64,000 nt of DNA from Euonymus europaeus (lineage: Eukaryota > Streptophyta > Magnoliopsida > Celastrales > Celastraceae): positions 2,247,001 through 2,311,000 of the forward strand of contig OY756972.1 in the NCBI GenBank assembly GCA_963580455.1. The letters run 5' to 3'. The notes under the pieces were generated by a model. That model was given only the letters and a program-made list of their open reading frames with translations. It ran no database searches and was not told the origin of the DNA. Made by a program: the position numbers and the translations under genes. Shown in pieces: positions 1-11,517 of this stretch (position 1 is its first letter; each line of letters opens with the position of its first letter).

Positions 1-17
1 AGTTAGCCGCGAATTAT
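1..17 (+). repeat. Partial monomer at the left edge (last 17 bp of a unit)
   Basis: The window opens with AGTTAGCCGCGAATTAT, the 3' end of a monomer in the phase that starts units at GGTTTC. The array therefore continues to the left of the window. The same variant end (AGCCGCGAATTAT) recurs just before the units that open the blocks near 2265 and 8836. Confidence 0.95.
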
Positions 18-95
18 GGTTTCTTTACGTAAACGGTTTTATGAATATCCGTTGACTCCGAGTTCTGAATTCGGTGATTTTTAGCTTGATTTCAC

Positions 96-2342
96 ACGAC
101 TTCTCGATCTCTACAATCCTGACATTTCTGTTTTTGATTTCCGAACTTGTGGCTAGTAGGTCTCGTTTCACCTCGTTAACCGAGAAATGTGGTTTCTTTA
201 CGTAAACGGTTTTATGAATATCCGTTGACTCCGAGTTCTGAATTCGGTGATTTTTCGCTTGATTTCACACTACTTTTCGAGCTCTACAATCCTGTCATTT
301 TGGTTTTTGATTTCAGAACTCGTGGCTAGTAGGTCTAGTTTCACCTCGTTAATCGAGAAATGTGGTTTCTTTACGTAAACGGTTTTATGAATATCCGTTG
401 ACTCCGAGTTCTGAATTCGGTGATTTTTAGCTTGATTTCACACTACTTTTCGAGCTCTACAATCCTGTCGTTTCGGTTTTTGATTTCAGAACTCGTGGCC
501 AGTTGGTCTCGTTTCACCTAGTTAGACGCGAAATGTGGTTTCTTTACGTAAACGGTTTTATGAATATCCGATGACTCCGAGTTCCGAATTCGGTGATTTT
601 TCGCTTGATTTCACACTACTTTTCGAGCTCTACAATCCTGTCATTTTGATTTTTGATTTCAGAACTCGTGGCTAGTAGGTCTCGTTTCACCTAGTAAGTC
701 GAGAAATGTGGTTTCTTTACGTAAACGGTTTTATGAATATCCGTTGACTCCGAGTTCTGAATTCGGTGATTCTTAGCTTGATTTCACACTAATTTTCGAG
801 CTCTACAATCCTGGAGTTTCGTTTTCTGATTTCAGAACTCGTGGCTAGTAGGTCTCGTTTCACCTAGTTAGGCGCGAATTGTGGTTTATTTAAGTAAACG
901 GTTTTATGAATATCCGTTGACTCCGAGTTCTGAATTCGGTGATTTTTCGCTTGATTTCACACTACTTTTCGAGCTCTACAACCCTGTCATTTTGGTTTTT
1001 GATTTCAGAACTCGTGGCTAGTGGGTCTCGTTTCACCTAGTAAGCCGAGAAATGTGGTTTCTTTACGTAAACGATTTTATGAATATCCGTTGACTCCGAG
1101 TTCTGAATTCGGTGATTTTTAGCTTGATTTCACACTACTTTTCGAGCTCTACAATCCTGGTGTTTCGGTTTTTGATTTCAGAACTCGTGCATAGTAGGTC
1201 TCGTTTCACCTAGTTAGGCGCGTATTGTGGTTTCTTTACGTAAACGGTTTTATGAATATCCGTTGACCCCGAGTTCTGAATTCGGTGATTTTTAGCTTGA
1301 TTTCACACTACTTTTCGGGCTCTACAATCCTGGCATTTCGGTTTTTGATTTCAGAACTCGTGGCTAGTAGGTCTAGTTTCACCTCGTTAACCGAGAAATG
1401 TGGTATCTTTACGTAAACGGTTTTATGAATATCCGTTGACTCCGAGTTCTGAATTCGGTGATTTTTAGCTTGATTTCACACTACTTTTCGAGCTTTACAA
1501 TCCTGGAATTTCGGTTTTTGATTTCAGAACTCGTGGCTAGTAGGTCTCGTTTCACCTAGTTAGGCGCGAATTGTGGTTTCTTTACGTAAACGGTTTTATG
1601 AATATCCGTTGACTCCGAGTTCTGAATTCGGTGATTTTTAGCTTGATTTCACACTACTTTTCGAGCTCTACAATCCTGGAATTTCGGTTTTTGATTTCAG
1701 AACTCGTGGCTAATAGGTCTCGTTTCACCTATTTAGACGCGAATTGTGGTTTCTTTTTGTAAACGGTTTTATGAATATCCGTTGACTCGGAGTTCTGAAT
1801 TCGGTGATTTTTAGCTTGATTTCACACTACTTTTCGAGCTCTACAATCCTGTCGTTTAGGTTTTTGATTTCAGAACTTGTGGCTAGTAGGTCTCGTTTCA
1901 CCTAGTTAGGCGCGAATTGTGGTTTCTTTACGTAACGGTTTTATGATATCCGTTGACTCCGAGTTCTGAATTCCGAGATTTTTGGCTTGATTTCATACTA
2001 CTTTTTGCGCTCTACAATCCTGTCATTTCAGTTTTTGATTTCAGAACTCGTGGCTAGTAGGTCTAGTTTCACCTAGTTAGCCGCGAATTGTGGTTTCTTT
2101 ACGTAAACGGTTTTATGAATATCCAATGACTCCGAGTTCTGAATTCGGTGATTTTTTCCTTGATTTCACACTACTTTTCGAGCTCTACAATCCTGGAATT
2201 TCGGTTTTTGATTTCAGAACTCGTGGCTAGTAGGTCTCGTTTGACCTACTTAGCCGCGAATTATGGTTTCTTTACGTAAACGGTTTTATGAATATCCGTT
2301 GACTCCGAGTTCTGAATTCGGTGATTTTTAGCTTGATTTCAC
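96..2342 (+). repeat. Higher-order block, 13 monomers (2,247 bp), first copy
   Basis: The block is delimited by the private variant ACGACTTCTCGATC, which occurs at 96, 2343, 5974 and 8913. Thirteen units of 173 bp less one 2-bp deletion (unit 1921-2091) give exactly 2,247 bp. Other private markers in order are GGCCAGTTGG near 499, GATCCGATGACTCC-type units near 570, a single CGGTGATTCTTAG unit near 770, GTGCATAGTAGG near 1188 and ATCCAATGAC near 2123. These markers recur in the same order in the next three blocks. They identify this block as a higher-order unit, not a chance run of similar monomers. Confidence 0.9.
1921..2091 (+). repeat. 171-bp variant monomer (CGTAACGG and TATGATATCC, two 1-bp deletions)
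   Basis: One A is lost from CGTAAACGG and one from ATGAATATCC. The same unit recurs at 5552-5722 and 8491-8661 and nowhere else, so it is a lineage marker for the left higher-order family. It also carries the rare ACTTTTTGCGCTC. Confidence 0.92.
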
Positions 2343-5300
2343 ACGACTTCTCGATCTCTACAATCCTGACATTTCGGTTTTTGATTTCCGAACTCGTGGC
2401 TAGTAGGTCTCGTTTCACCTCGTTAACCGAGAAATGTGGTTTCTTTACGTAAACGGTTTTATGAATATTCGTTGACTCCGAGTTCTGAATTCGGTGATTT
2501 TTCGATTGATTTCACACTACTTTTCGAGCTCTACAATCCTGTCATTTTGGTTTTTGATTTCAGAACTCGTGGCTAGTAGGTCTAGTTTCACCTCGTTAAT
2601 CGAGAAATGTGGTTTCTTTACGTAAACGGTTTTATGAATATCCGTTGACTCCGAGTTCTGAATTCGGTGATTTTTAGCTTGATTTCACACTACTTTTCGA
2701 GCTCTACAATCCTGTCGTTTCGGTTTTTGATTTCAGAACTCGTGGACAGTTGGTCTCGTTTCACCTAGTTAGACGCGAAATGTGGTTTCTTTACGTAAAC
2801 GGTTTTATGAATATCCGATGACTCCGAGTTCCGAATTCGGTGATTTTTCGCTTGATTTCACACTACTTTTCGAGCTCTACAATCCTGTCATTTTGGTTTT
2901 TGATTTCAGAACTCGTGGCTAGTAGGTCTCGTTTCACCTAGTAAGTCGAGAAATGTGGTTTCTTTACGTAAACGGTTTTATGAATATCCGTTGACTCCGA
3001 GTTCTGAATTCGGTGATTCTTAGCTTGATTTCACACTAATTTTTGAGCTCTACAATTCTGGAGTTTCGTTTTCTGATTTCAGAACTCGTGGCTAGTAGGT
3101 CTCGTTTCACCTAGTTAGGCGCGAATTGTGGTTTCTTTACGTAAACGGTTTTATGAATATCCGTTGACTCCGAGTTCTGAATTCGGTGATTTTTCGCTTG
3201 ATTTCACACTACTTTTCGATCTCTACAATCCTGTCATTTTGGTTTTTGATTTCAGAACTCGTGGCTAGTGGGTCTCGTTTCACCTAGTAAGCCGAGAAAT
3301 GTGGTTTCTTTACGTAAACGATTTTATGAATATCCGTTGACTCCGAGTTCTGAATTCGGTGATTCTTAGCTTGATTTCACACTAATTTTCGAGCTCTACA
3401 ATCCTGGAGTTTCGTTTTCTGATTTCAGAACTCGTGGCTAGTAGGTCTCGTTTCACCTAGTTAGGCGCGAATTGTGGTTTCTTTACGTAAACGGTTTTAT
3501 GAATATCCGTTGACTCCGAGTTCTGAATTCGGTGATTTTTCGCTTGATTTCACACTACTTTTCGAGCTCTACAATCCTGTCATTTTGGTTTTTGATTTCA
3601 GAACTCGTGGCTAGTGGGTCTCGTTTCACCTAGTAAGCCGAGAAATGTGGTTTCTTTACGTAAACGATTTAATGAATATCCGTTGACTCCGAGTTCTGAA
3701 TTCGGTGATTTTTAGCTTGATTTCACACTACTTTTCGAGCTCTACAATCCTGTCATTTTGGTTTTTGATTTCAGAACTCGTGGCTAGTAGGTCTCGTTTC
3801 ACCTAGTAAGTCGAGAAATGTGGTTTCTTTACGTAAACGGTTTTATGAATATCCGTTGACTCCGAGTTTTGAATTCGGTGATTCTTAGCTTGATTTCACA
3901 CTAATTTTCGAGCTCTACAATTCTGGAGTTTCGTTTTCTGATTTCAGAACTCGTGGCTAGTAGGTCTCGTTTCACCTAGTTAGGCGCGAATTGTGGTTTC
4001 TTTACGTAAACGGTTTTATGAATATCCGTTGACTCCGAGTTCTGAATTCGGTGATTTTTCGCTTGATTTCACACTACTTTTCGATCTCTACAATCCTGTC
4101 ATTTTGGTTTTTGATTTCAGAACTCGTGGCTAGTGGGTCTCGTTTCACCTAGTAAGCCGAGAAATGTGGTTTCTTTACGTAAACGATTTTATGAATATCC
4201 GTTGACTCCGAGTTCTGAATTCGGTGATTCTTAGCTTGATTTCACACTAATTTTCGAGCTCTACAATCCTGGAGTTTCGTTTTCTGATTTCAGAACTCGT
4301 GGCTAGTAGGTCTCGTTTCACCTAGTTAGGCGCGAATTGTGGTTTCTTTACGTAAACGGTTTTATGAATATCCGTTGACTCCGAGTTCTGAATTCGGTGA
4401 TTTTTCGCTTGATTTCACACTGCTTTTCGAGCTCTACAATCCTGTCATTTTGGTTTTTGATTTCAGAACTCGTGGCTAGTGGGTCTCGTTTCACCTAGTA
4501 AGCCGAGAAATGTGGTTTCTTTACGTAAACGATTTTATGAATATCCGTTGACTCCGAGTTCTGAATTCGATGATTTTTCGCTTGATTTCACACTACTTTT
4601 CGAGCTCTACAACCCTGTCATTTTGGTTTTTGATTTCAGAACTCGTGGCTAGTGGGTCTCGTTTCACCTAGTAAGCCGAGAAATGTGGTTTCTTTACGTA
4701 AACGATTTTATGAATATCCGTTGACTCCGAGTTCTGAATTCGGTGATTTTTAGCTTGATTTCACACTACTTTTCGAGCTCTACAATCCTGGTGTTTCGGT
4801 TTTTGATTTCAGAACTCGTGCATAGTAGGTCTCGTTTCACCTAGTTAGGCGCGTATTGTGGTTTCTTTACGTAAACGGTTTTATGAATATCCGTTGACCC
4901 CGAGTTCTGAATTCGGTGATTTTTAGCTTGATTTCACACTACTTTTCGGGCTCTACAATCCTGGCATTTCGGTTTTTGATTTCAGAACTCGTGGCTAGTA
5001 GGTCTAGTTTCACCTCGTTAACCGAGAAATGTGGTATCTTTACGTAAACGGTTTTATGAATATCCGTTGACTCCGAGTTCTGAATTCGGTGATTTTTAGC
5101 TTGATTTCACACTACTTTTCGAGCTTTACAATCCTGGAATTTCGGTTTTTGATTTCAGAACTCGTGGCTAGTAGGTCTCGTTTCACCTAGTTAGGCGCGA
5201 ATTGTGGTTTCTTTACGTAAACGGTTTTATGAATATCCGTTGACTCCGAGTTCTGAATTCGGTGATTTTTAGCTTGATTTCACACTACTTTTCGAGCTCT

Positions 5301-5973
5301 ACAATCCTGGAATTTCGGTTTTTGATTTCAGAACTCGTGGCTAATAGGTCTCGTTTCACCTAGTTAGACGCGAATTGTGGTTTCTTTTTGTAAACGGTTT
5401 TATGAATATCCGTTGACTCGGAGTTCTGAATTCGGTGATTTTTAGCTTGATTTCACACTACTTTTCGAGCTCTACAATCCTGTCGTTTAGGTTTTTGATT
5501 TCAGAACTTGTGGCTAGTAGGTCTCGTTTCACCTAGTTAGGCGCGAATTGTGGTTTCTTTACGTAACGGTTTTATGATATCCGTTGACTCCGAGTTCTGA
5601 ATTCGGAGATTTTTGGCTTGATTTCATACTACTTTTTGCGCTCTACAATCCTGTCATTTCAGTTTTTGATTTCAGAACTCGTGGCTAGTAGGTCTAGTTT
5701 CACCTAGTTAGCCGCGAATTGTGGTTTCTTTACGTAAACGGTTTTATGAATATCCAATGACTCCGAGTTCTGAATTCGGTGATTTTTTCCTTGATTTCAC
5801 ACTACTTTTCGAGCTCTACAATCCTGGAATTTCGGTTTTTGATTTCAGAACTCGTGGCTAGTAGGTCTCGTTTGACCTACTTAGCCGCGAATTATGGTTT
5901 CTTTACGTAAACGGTTTTATGAATATCCGTTGACTCCGAGTTCTGAATTCGGTGATTTTTAGCTTGATTTCAC
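2343..5973 (+). repeat. Higher-order block, 21 monomers (3,631 bp), second copy with internal expansion
   Basis: It has the same marker order as the 13-mer block but eight more monomers. The extra length comes from repetition of the segment carrying GATTCTTAG, found at 3015, 3361, 3880 and 4226. The pairs 3015/3880 and 3361/4226 are each exactly 865 bp (5 monomers) apart, so a 5-monomer tandem duplication is visible inside the block. The 2-bp-deleted unit recurs at 5552-5722, exactly 3,631 bp after its counterpart. Confidence 0.9.
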
Positions 5974-8912
5974 ACGACTTCTCGATCTCTACAATCCTGA
6001 CATTTCGGTTTTTGATTTCCGAACTCGTGGCTAGTAGGTCTCGTTTCACCTCGTTAACCGAGAAATGTGGTTTCTTTACGTAAACGGTTTTATGAATATT
6101 CGTTGACTCCGAGTTATGAATTCGGTGATTTTTCGATTGATTTCACACTACTTTTCGAGCTCTACAATCCTGTCATTTTGGTTTTTGATTTCAGAACTCG
6201 TGGCTAGTAGGTCTAGTTTCACCTCGTTAATCGAGAAATGTGGTTTCTTTACGTAAACGGTTTTATGAATATCCGTTGACTCCGAGTTCTGAATTCGGTG
6301 ATTTTTAGCTTGATTTCACACTACTTTTCGAGCTCTACAATCCTGTCGTTTCGGTTTTTGATTTCAGAACTCGTGGACAGTTGGTCTCGTTTCACCTAGT
6401 TAGACGCGAAATGTGGTTTCTTTACGTAAACGGTTTTATGAATATCCGATGACTCCGAGTTCCGAATTCGGTGATTTTTCGCTTGATTTCACACTACTTT
6501 TCGAGCTCTACAATCCTGTCATTTTGGTTTTTGATTTCAGAACTCGTGGCTAGTAGGTCTCGTTTCACCTAGTAAGTCGAGAAATGTGGTTTCTTTACGT
6601 AAACGGTTTTATGAATATCCGTTGACTCCGAGTTCTGAATTCGGTGATTCTTAGCTTGATTTCACACAAATTTTCGAGCTCTACAATTCTGGAGTTTCGT
6701 TTTCTGATTTCAGAACTCGTGGCTAGTAGGTCTCGTTTCACCTAGTTAGGCGCGAATTGTGGTTTGTTTACGTAAACGGTTTTATGAATATCCGTTGACT
6801 CCGAGTTCTGAATTCGGTGATTTTTCGCTTGATTTCACACTACTTTTCGATCTCTACAATCCTGTCATTTTGGTTTTTGATTTCAGAACTCGTGGCTAGT
6901 GGGTCTCGTTTCACCTAGTAAGCCGAGAAATGTGGTTTCTTTACGTAAACGATTTTATGAATATCCGTTGACTCCGAGTTCTGAATTCGGTGATTCTTAG
7001 CTTGATTTCACACTAATTTTCGAGCTCTACAATCCTGGAGTTTCGTTTTCTGATTTCAGAACTCGTGGCTAGTAGGTCTCGTTTCACCTAGTTAGGCGCG
7101 AATTGTGGTTTCTTTATGTAAACGGTTTTATGAATATCCGTTGACTCCGAGTTCTGAATTCGGTGATTTTTCGCTTGATTTCACACTACTTTTCGAGCTC
7201 TACAATCCTGTCATTTTGGTTTTTGATTTCAGAACTCGTGGCTAGTGGGTCTCGTTTCACCTAGTAAGCCGAGAAATGTGGTTTCTTTACGTAAACGATT
7301 TTATGAATATCCGTTGACTCCGAGTTCTGAATTCGGTGATTTTTAGCTTGATTTCACACTACTTTTCGAGCTCTACAATCCTGGTGTTTCGGTTTTTGAT
7401 TTCAGAACTCGTGCATAGTAGGTCTCGTTTCACCTAGTTAGGCGCGAATTGTGGTTTCTTTACGTAAACGGTTTTATGAATATCCGTTGACTCCGAGTTC
7501 TGAATTCGGTGATTTTTCGATTGATTTAAAACTACTTTTCGAGCTCTACAATCCTGGCATTTCGATTTTTTATTTCAGAACTCGTGGCTAGTAGGTCTCG
7601 TTTCACCTAGTAAGCCGAGAAATGTGGTTTCTTTACGTAAACGGTTTTATGAATATCCGTTGACTCCGAGTTCTGAATTCGGTGATTTTTAGCTTGATTT
7701 CAAACAACTTTTCGAGCTCTACAATCCTGGCATTTCGGTTTTTGATTTCAGAACTCGTGCATAGTAGGTCTCGTTTCACCTAGTTAGGCGCGAATTGTGG
7801 TTTCTTTACGTAAACGGTTTTATGAATATCCGTTGACCCCGAGTTCTGAATTCGGTGATTTTTAGCTTGATTTCACACTACTTTTCGGGCTCCACAATCC
7901 TGGCATTTCGGTTTTTGATTTCAGAACTCGTGGCTAGTAGGTCTAGTTTCACCTCGTTAACCGAGAAATGTGGTTTCTTTACGTAAACGGTTTTATGAAT
8001 ATCCGTTGACTCCGAGTTCTGAATTCGGTGATTTTTAGCTTGATTTCACACTACTTTTCAAGCTTTACAATCCTGGAATTTCGGTTTTTGATTTCAGAAC
8101 TCGTGGCTAGTAGGTCTCGTTTCACCTAGTTAGGCGCGAATTGTGGTTTCTTTACGTAAACGGTTTTATGAATATCCGTTGACTCCGAGTTCTGAATTCG
8201 GTGATTTTTAGCTTGATTTCACACTACTTTTCGAGCTCTACAATCCTGGAATTTCGGTTTTTGATTTCAGAACTCGTGGCTAGTAGGTCTCGTTTCACCT
8301 AGTTAGACGCGAATTGTGGTTTCTTTTTGTAAACGGTTTTATGAATATCCGTTGACTCGGAGTTCTGAATTCGGTGATTTTTAGCTTGATTTCACACTAC
8401 TTTTCGAGCTCTACAATCCTGTCGTTTAGGTTTTTGATTTCAGAACTTGTGGCTAGTAGGTCTCGTTTCACCTAGTTAGGCGCGAATTGTGGTTTCTTTG
8501 CGTAACGGTTTTATGATATCCGTTGACTCCGAGTTCTGAATTCGGAGATTTTTGGCTTGATTTCATACTACTTTTTGCGCTCTACAATCCTGTCATTTCA
8601 GTTTTTGATTTCAGAACTCGTGGCTAGTAGGTCTAGTTTCACCTAGTTAGCCGCGAATTGTGGTTTCTTTACGTAAACGGTTTTATGAATATCCAATGAC
8701 TCCGAGTTCTGAATTCGGTGATTTTTTCCTTGATTTCACACTACTTTTCGAGCTCTACAATCCTGGAATTTCGGTTTTTGATTTCAGAACTCGTGGCTAG
8801 TAGGTCTCGTTTGACCTAGTTAGCCGCGAATTATGGTTTCTTTACGTAAACGGTTTTATGAATATCCGTTGACTCCGAGTTCTGAATTCGGTGATTTTTA
8901 GCTTGATTTCAC
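5974..8912 (+). repeat. Higher-order block, 17 monomers (2,939 bp), third copy
   Basis: It begins and ends at the ACGACTTCTCGATC marker. It carries the GATTCTTAG unit twice (6646 and 6992, 346 bp apart), intermediate between the 13-mer and 21-mer versions. The 2-bp-deleted unit is at 8491-8661 and here also has CTTTGCGTAACGG, breaking the central palindrome. A monomer with ATTTAAAACTAC near 7523 is not in the first two blocks and reappears near 10,635. Confidence 0.9.
8145..8317 (+). repeat. Representative near-consensus 173-bp monomer with internal landmarks
   Basis: This unit is close to the window consensus and serves as a map. A perfect 10-bp palindrome TTTACGTAAA lies at 8151-8160. An inverted-repeat left arm CGAGTTCTGAATTC lies at 8186-8199 and contains GAATTC (8194-8199). 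GAGCTC is at 8233-8238. The right arm GATTTCAGAACTCG is at 8263-8276, and its reverse complement matches the left arm at 13 of 14 positions. The 9-mer TTGATTTCA occurs twice, 48 bp apart (unit positions 69-77 and 117-125), which hints at an old internal duplication. Most variation among units falls in four places: after TTTTT at 66-67 (AG or CG), at 86-89 (TTCGAG, TTAGAG or TTTGAG), at 104-111 (GGCATTTCG, GGAATTTCG, GTCATTTTG or GGAGTTTCG), and at the unit end at 155-173. Confidence 0.95.
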
Positions 8913-10440
8913 ACGACTTCTCGATCTCTACAATCCTGACATTTCGGTTTTTGATTTCCGAACTCGTGGCTAGTAGGTCTCGTTTCACCTCGTTAACCGA
9001 GAAATGAGGTTTCTTTACGTAAACGGTTTTATGAATATTCGTTGACTCCGTGTTCTGAATTCGGTGATTTTTCGATTGATTTCACACTACTTTTCGAGCT
9101 CTACAATCCTGTCATTTTGGTTTTTGATTTCAGAACTCGTGGCTAGTAGGTCTAGTTTCACCTCGTTAATCGAGAAATGTGGTTTCTTTACGTAAACGGT
9201 TTTATGAATATCCGTTGACTCCGAGTTCTGAATTCGGTGATTTTTAGCTTGATTTCACACTACTTTTCGAGCTCTACAATCCTGTCGTTTCGGTTTTTGA
9301 TTTCAGAACTCGTGGCCAGTTGGTCTCGTTTCACCTAGTTAGACGCGAAATGTGGTTTCTTTACGTAAACGGTTTTATGAATATCCGATGACTCCGAGTT
9401 CCGAATTCGGTGATTTTTCGCTTGATTTCACACTACTTTTCGAGCTCTACAATCCTGTCATTTTGGTTTTTGATTTCAGAACTCGTGGCTAGTAGGTCTC
9501 GTTTCACCTAGTAAGTCGAGAAATGTGGTTTCTTTCCGTAAACGGTTTTATGAATATCCGTTGACTCCGAGTTCTGAATTCGGTGATTCTTAGCTTGATT
9601 TCACACTAATTTTCGAGCTCTACAATTCTGGAGTTTCGTTTTCTGATTTCAGAACTCGTGGCTAGTAGGTCTCGTTTCACCTAGTTAGGCGCGAATTGTG
9701 GTTTCTTTACGTAAACGGTTTTATGAATATCCGTTGACTCCGAGTTCTGAATTCGGTGATTTTTCGCTTGATTTCACACTACTTTTCGAGCTCTACAATC
9801 CTGTCATTTTGGTTTTTGATTTCAGAACTCGTGGCTAGTGGGTCTCGTTTCACCTAGTAAGCCGAGAAATGTGGTTTCTTTACGTAAACGATTTTATGAA
9901 TATCCGTTGACTCCGAGTTCTGAATTCGGTGATTCTTAGCTTGATTTCACACTAATTTTCGAGCTCTACAATCCTGGAGTTTCGTTTTCTGATTTCAGAA
10001 CTCGTGGCTAGTAGGTCTCGTTTCAACTAGTTAGGCGCGAATTGTGGTTTCTTTACGTAAACGGTTTTATGAATATCCGTTGACTCCGAGTTCTGAATTC
10101 GGTGATTTTTCGCTTGATTTCACACTACTTTTCGAGCTCTACAATCCTGTCATTTTGGTTTTTGATTTCAGAACTCGTGGCTAGTGGGTCTCGTTTCACC
10201 TAGTAAGCCGAGAAATGTGGTTTCTTTACGTAAACGATTTTATGAATATCCGTTGACTCCGAGTTCTGAATTCGGTGATTTTTAGCTTGATTTCACACTA
10301 CTTTTCGAGCTCTACAATCCTGGTGTTTCGGTTTTTGATTTCAGAACTCGTGCATAGTAGGTCTCGTTTCACCTAGTTAGGCGCGAATTGTGGTTTCTTT
10401 ACGTAAACGGTTTTATGAATATCCGTTGACTCCGAGTTCT
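8913..10440 (+). repeat. Higher-order block, partial fourth copy (about 9 monomers)
   Basis: It follows the third block at an offset of 2,939 bp, with the GATTCTTAG units at 9585 and 9931. Near 10,440 it diverges: a unit with AGCTTTATTTCAC is interposed. The ATTTAAAACTAC unit then follows at 10,635, which is 3,112 bp (2,939 + 173) after its counterpart. The block family fades out here. Confidence 0.8.
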
Positions 10441-10456
10441 GAATTCGGTGATTTTT

Positions 10457-11494
10457 AGCTTTATTTCACACTACTTTTCGAGCTCTACAATCCTGGAATT
10501 TCGGTTTTTGATTTCAGAAATCGTGGCTAGTAGGTCTCGTTTCACCTAGTTAGGCGCGAAATGTGGTTTCTTTACGTAAACGGTTTTATGAATATCCGTT
10601 GACTCCGAGTTCTGAATTCGGTGATTTGTAGCTTGATTTAAAACTACTTTTAGAGCTCTACAATCCTGGCATTTCGATTTTTTATTTCAGAACTCGTGGC
10701 TAGTAGGTCTCGTTTCACCTAGTAAGCCGAGAAATGTGGTTTCTTTACGTAAACGGTTTTATGAATATCCGTTGACTCCGAGTTCTGAATTCGGTGATTT
10801 TTAGCTTGATTTCACACTACTTTTCGAGCTCTACAATCCTGGTGTTTCGGTTTTTGATTTCAGAACTCGTGCATAGTTGGTCTCGTTTCACCTAGTTAGG
10901 CGCGAATTGTGGTTTCTTTACGTAAACGGTTTTATGAATATCCGTTGACTCCGAGTTCTGAATTCGGTGATTTTTAGCTTTATTTCACACTACTTTTCGA
11001 GCTCTACAATCCTGGAATTTCGGTTTTTGATTTCAGAAATCGTGGCTAGTAGGTCTCGTTTCACCTAGTTAGGCGCGAAATGTGGTTTCTTTACGTAAAC
11101 GGTTTTATGAATATCCGTTGACTCCGAGTTCCGAATTCGGTGATTTTTAGCTTGATTTCAAACTACTTTTAGAGCTCTACAATCCTGGCATTTCGATTTT
11201 TTATTTCAGAACTCGTGGCTAGTAGGTCTCGTTTCACCTAGTAAGCCGAGAAATGTGGTTTCTTTACGTAAACGGTTTTATGAATATCCGTTGACTCCGA
11301 GTTCTGAATTCGGTGATTTTTAGCTTGATTTCAAACTACTTTTCGAGTTCTACAATCCTGGCGTTTCGGTTTTTGATTTCCGAACTCGTGCATAGTAGGT
11401 CTCGTTTCACCTAGTTAGGCGCGAATTGTGGTTTCTTTACGTAAACGGTTTTATGAATATCCGTTGACTCCGAGTTCTGAATTCGGTGATTTTT
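10457..11494 (+). repeat. 3-monomer tandem duplication (2 x 519 bp)
   Basis: The variant AGCTTTATTTC occurs at 10,457 and again at 10,976, exactly 519 bp apart. It is followed in both copies by a CAGAAATCGTGG unit and a unit with AAACTACTTTTAGAG. The end of the second copy is less well marked than its start. Confidence 0.75.
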
Positions 11495-11517
11495 AGCTTG
11501 ATTTCACACTACTTTTC

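Noticed and set aside
8181..8186. TTGACTCC as a plant W-box (WRKY site) or AP-1/GCN4 half site
   Set aside because: The core TTGAC or TGACTC is present in most units, but it is a short string expected in any 173-bp sequence with fair probability, and the host kingdom is unknown.
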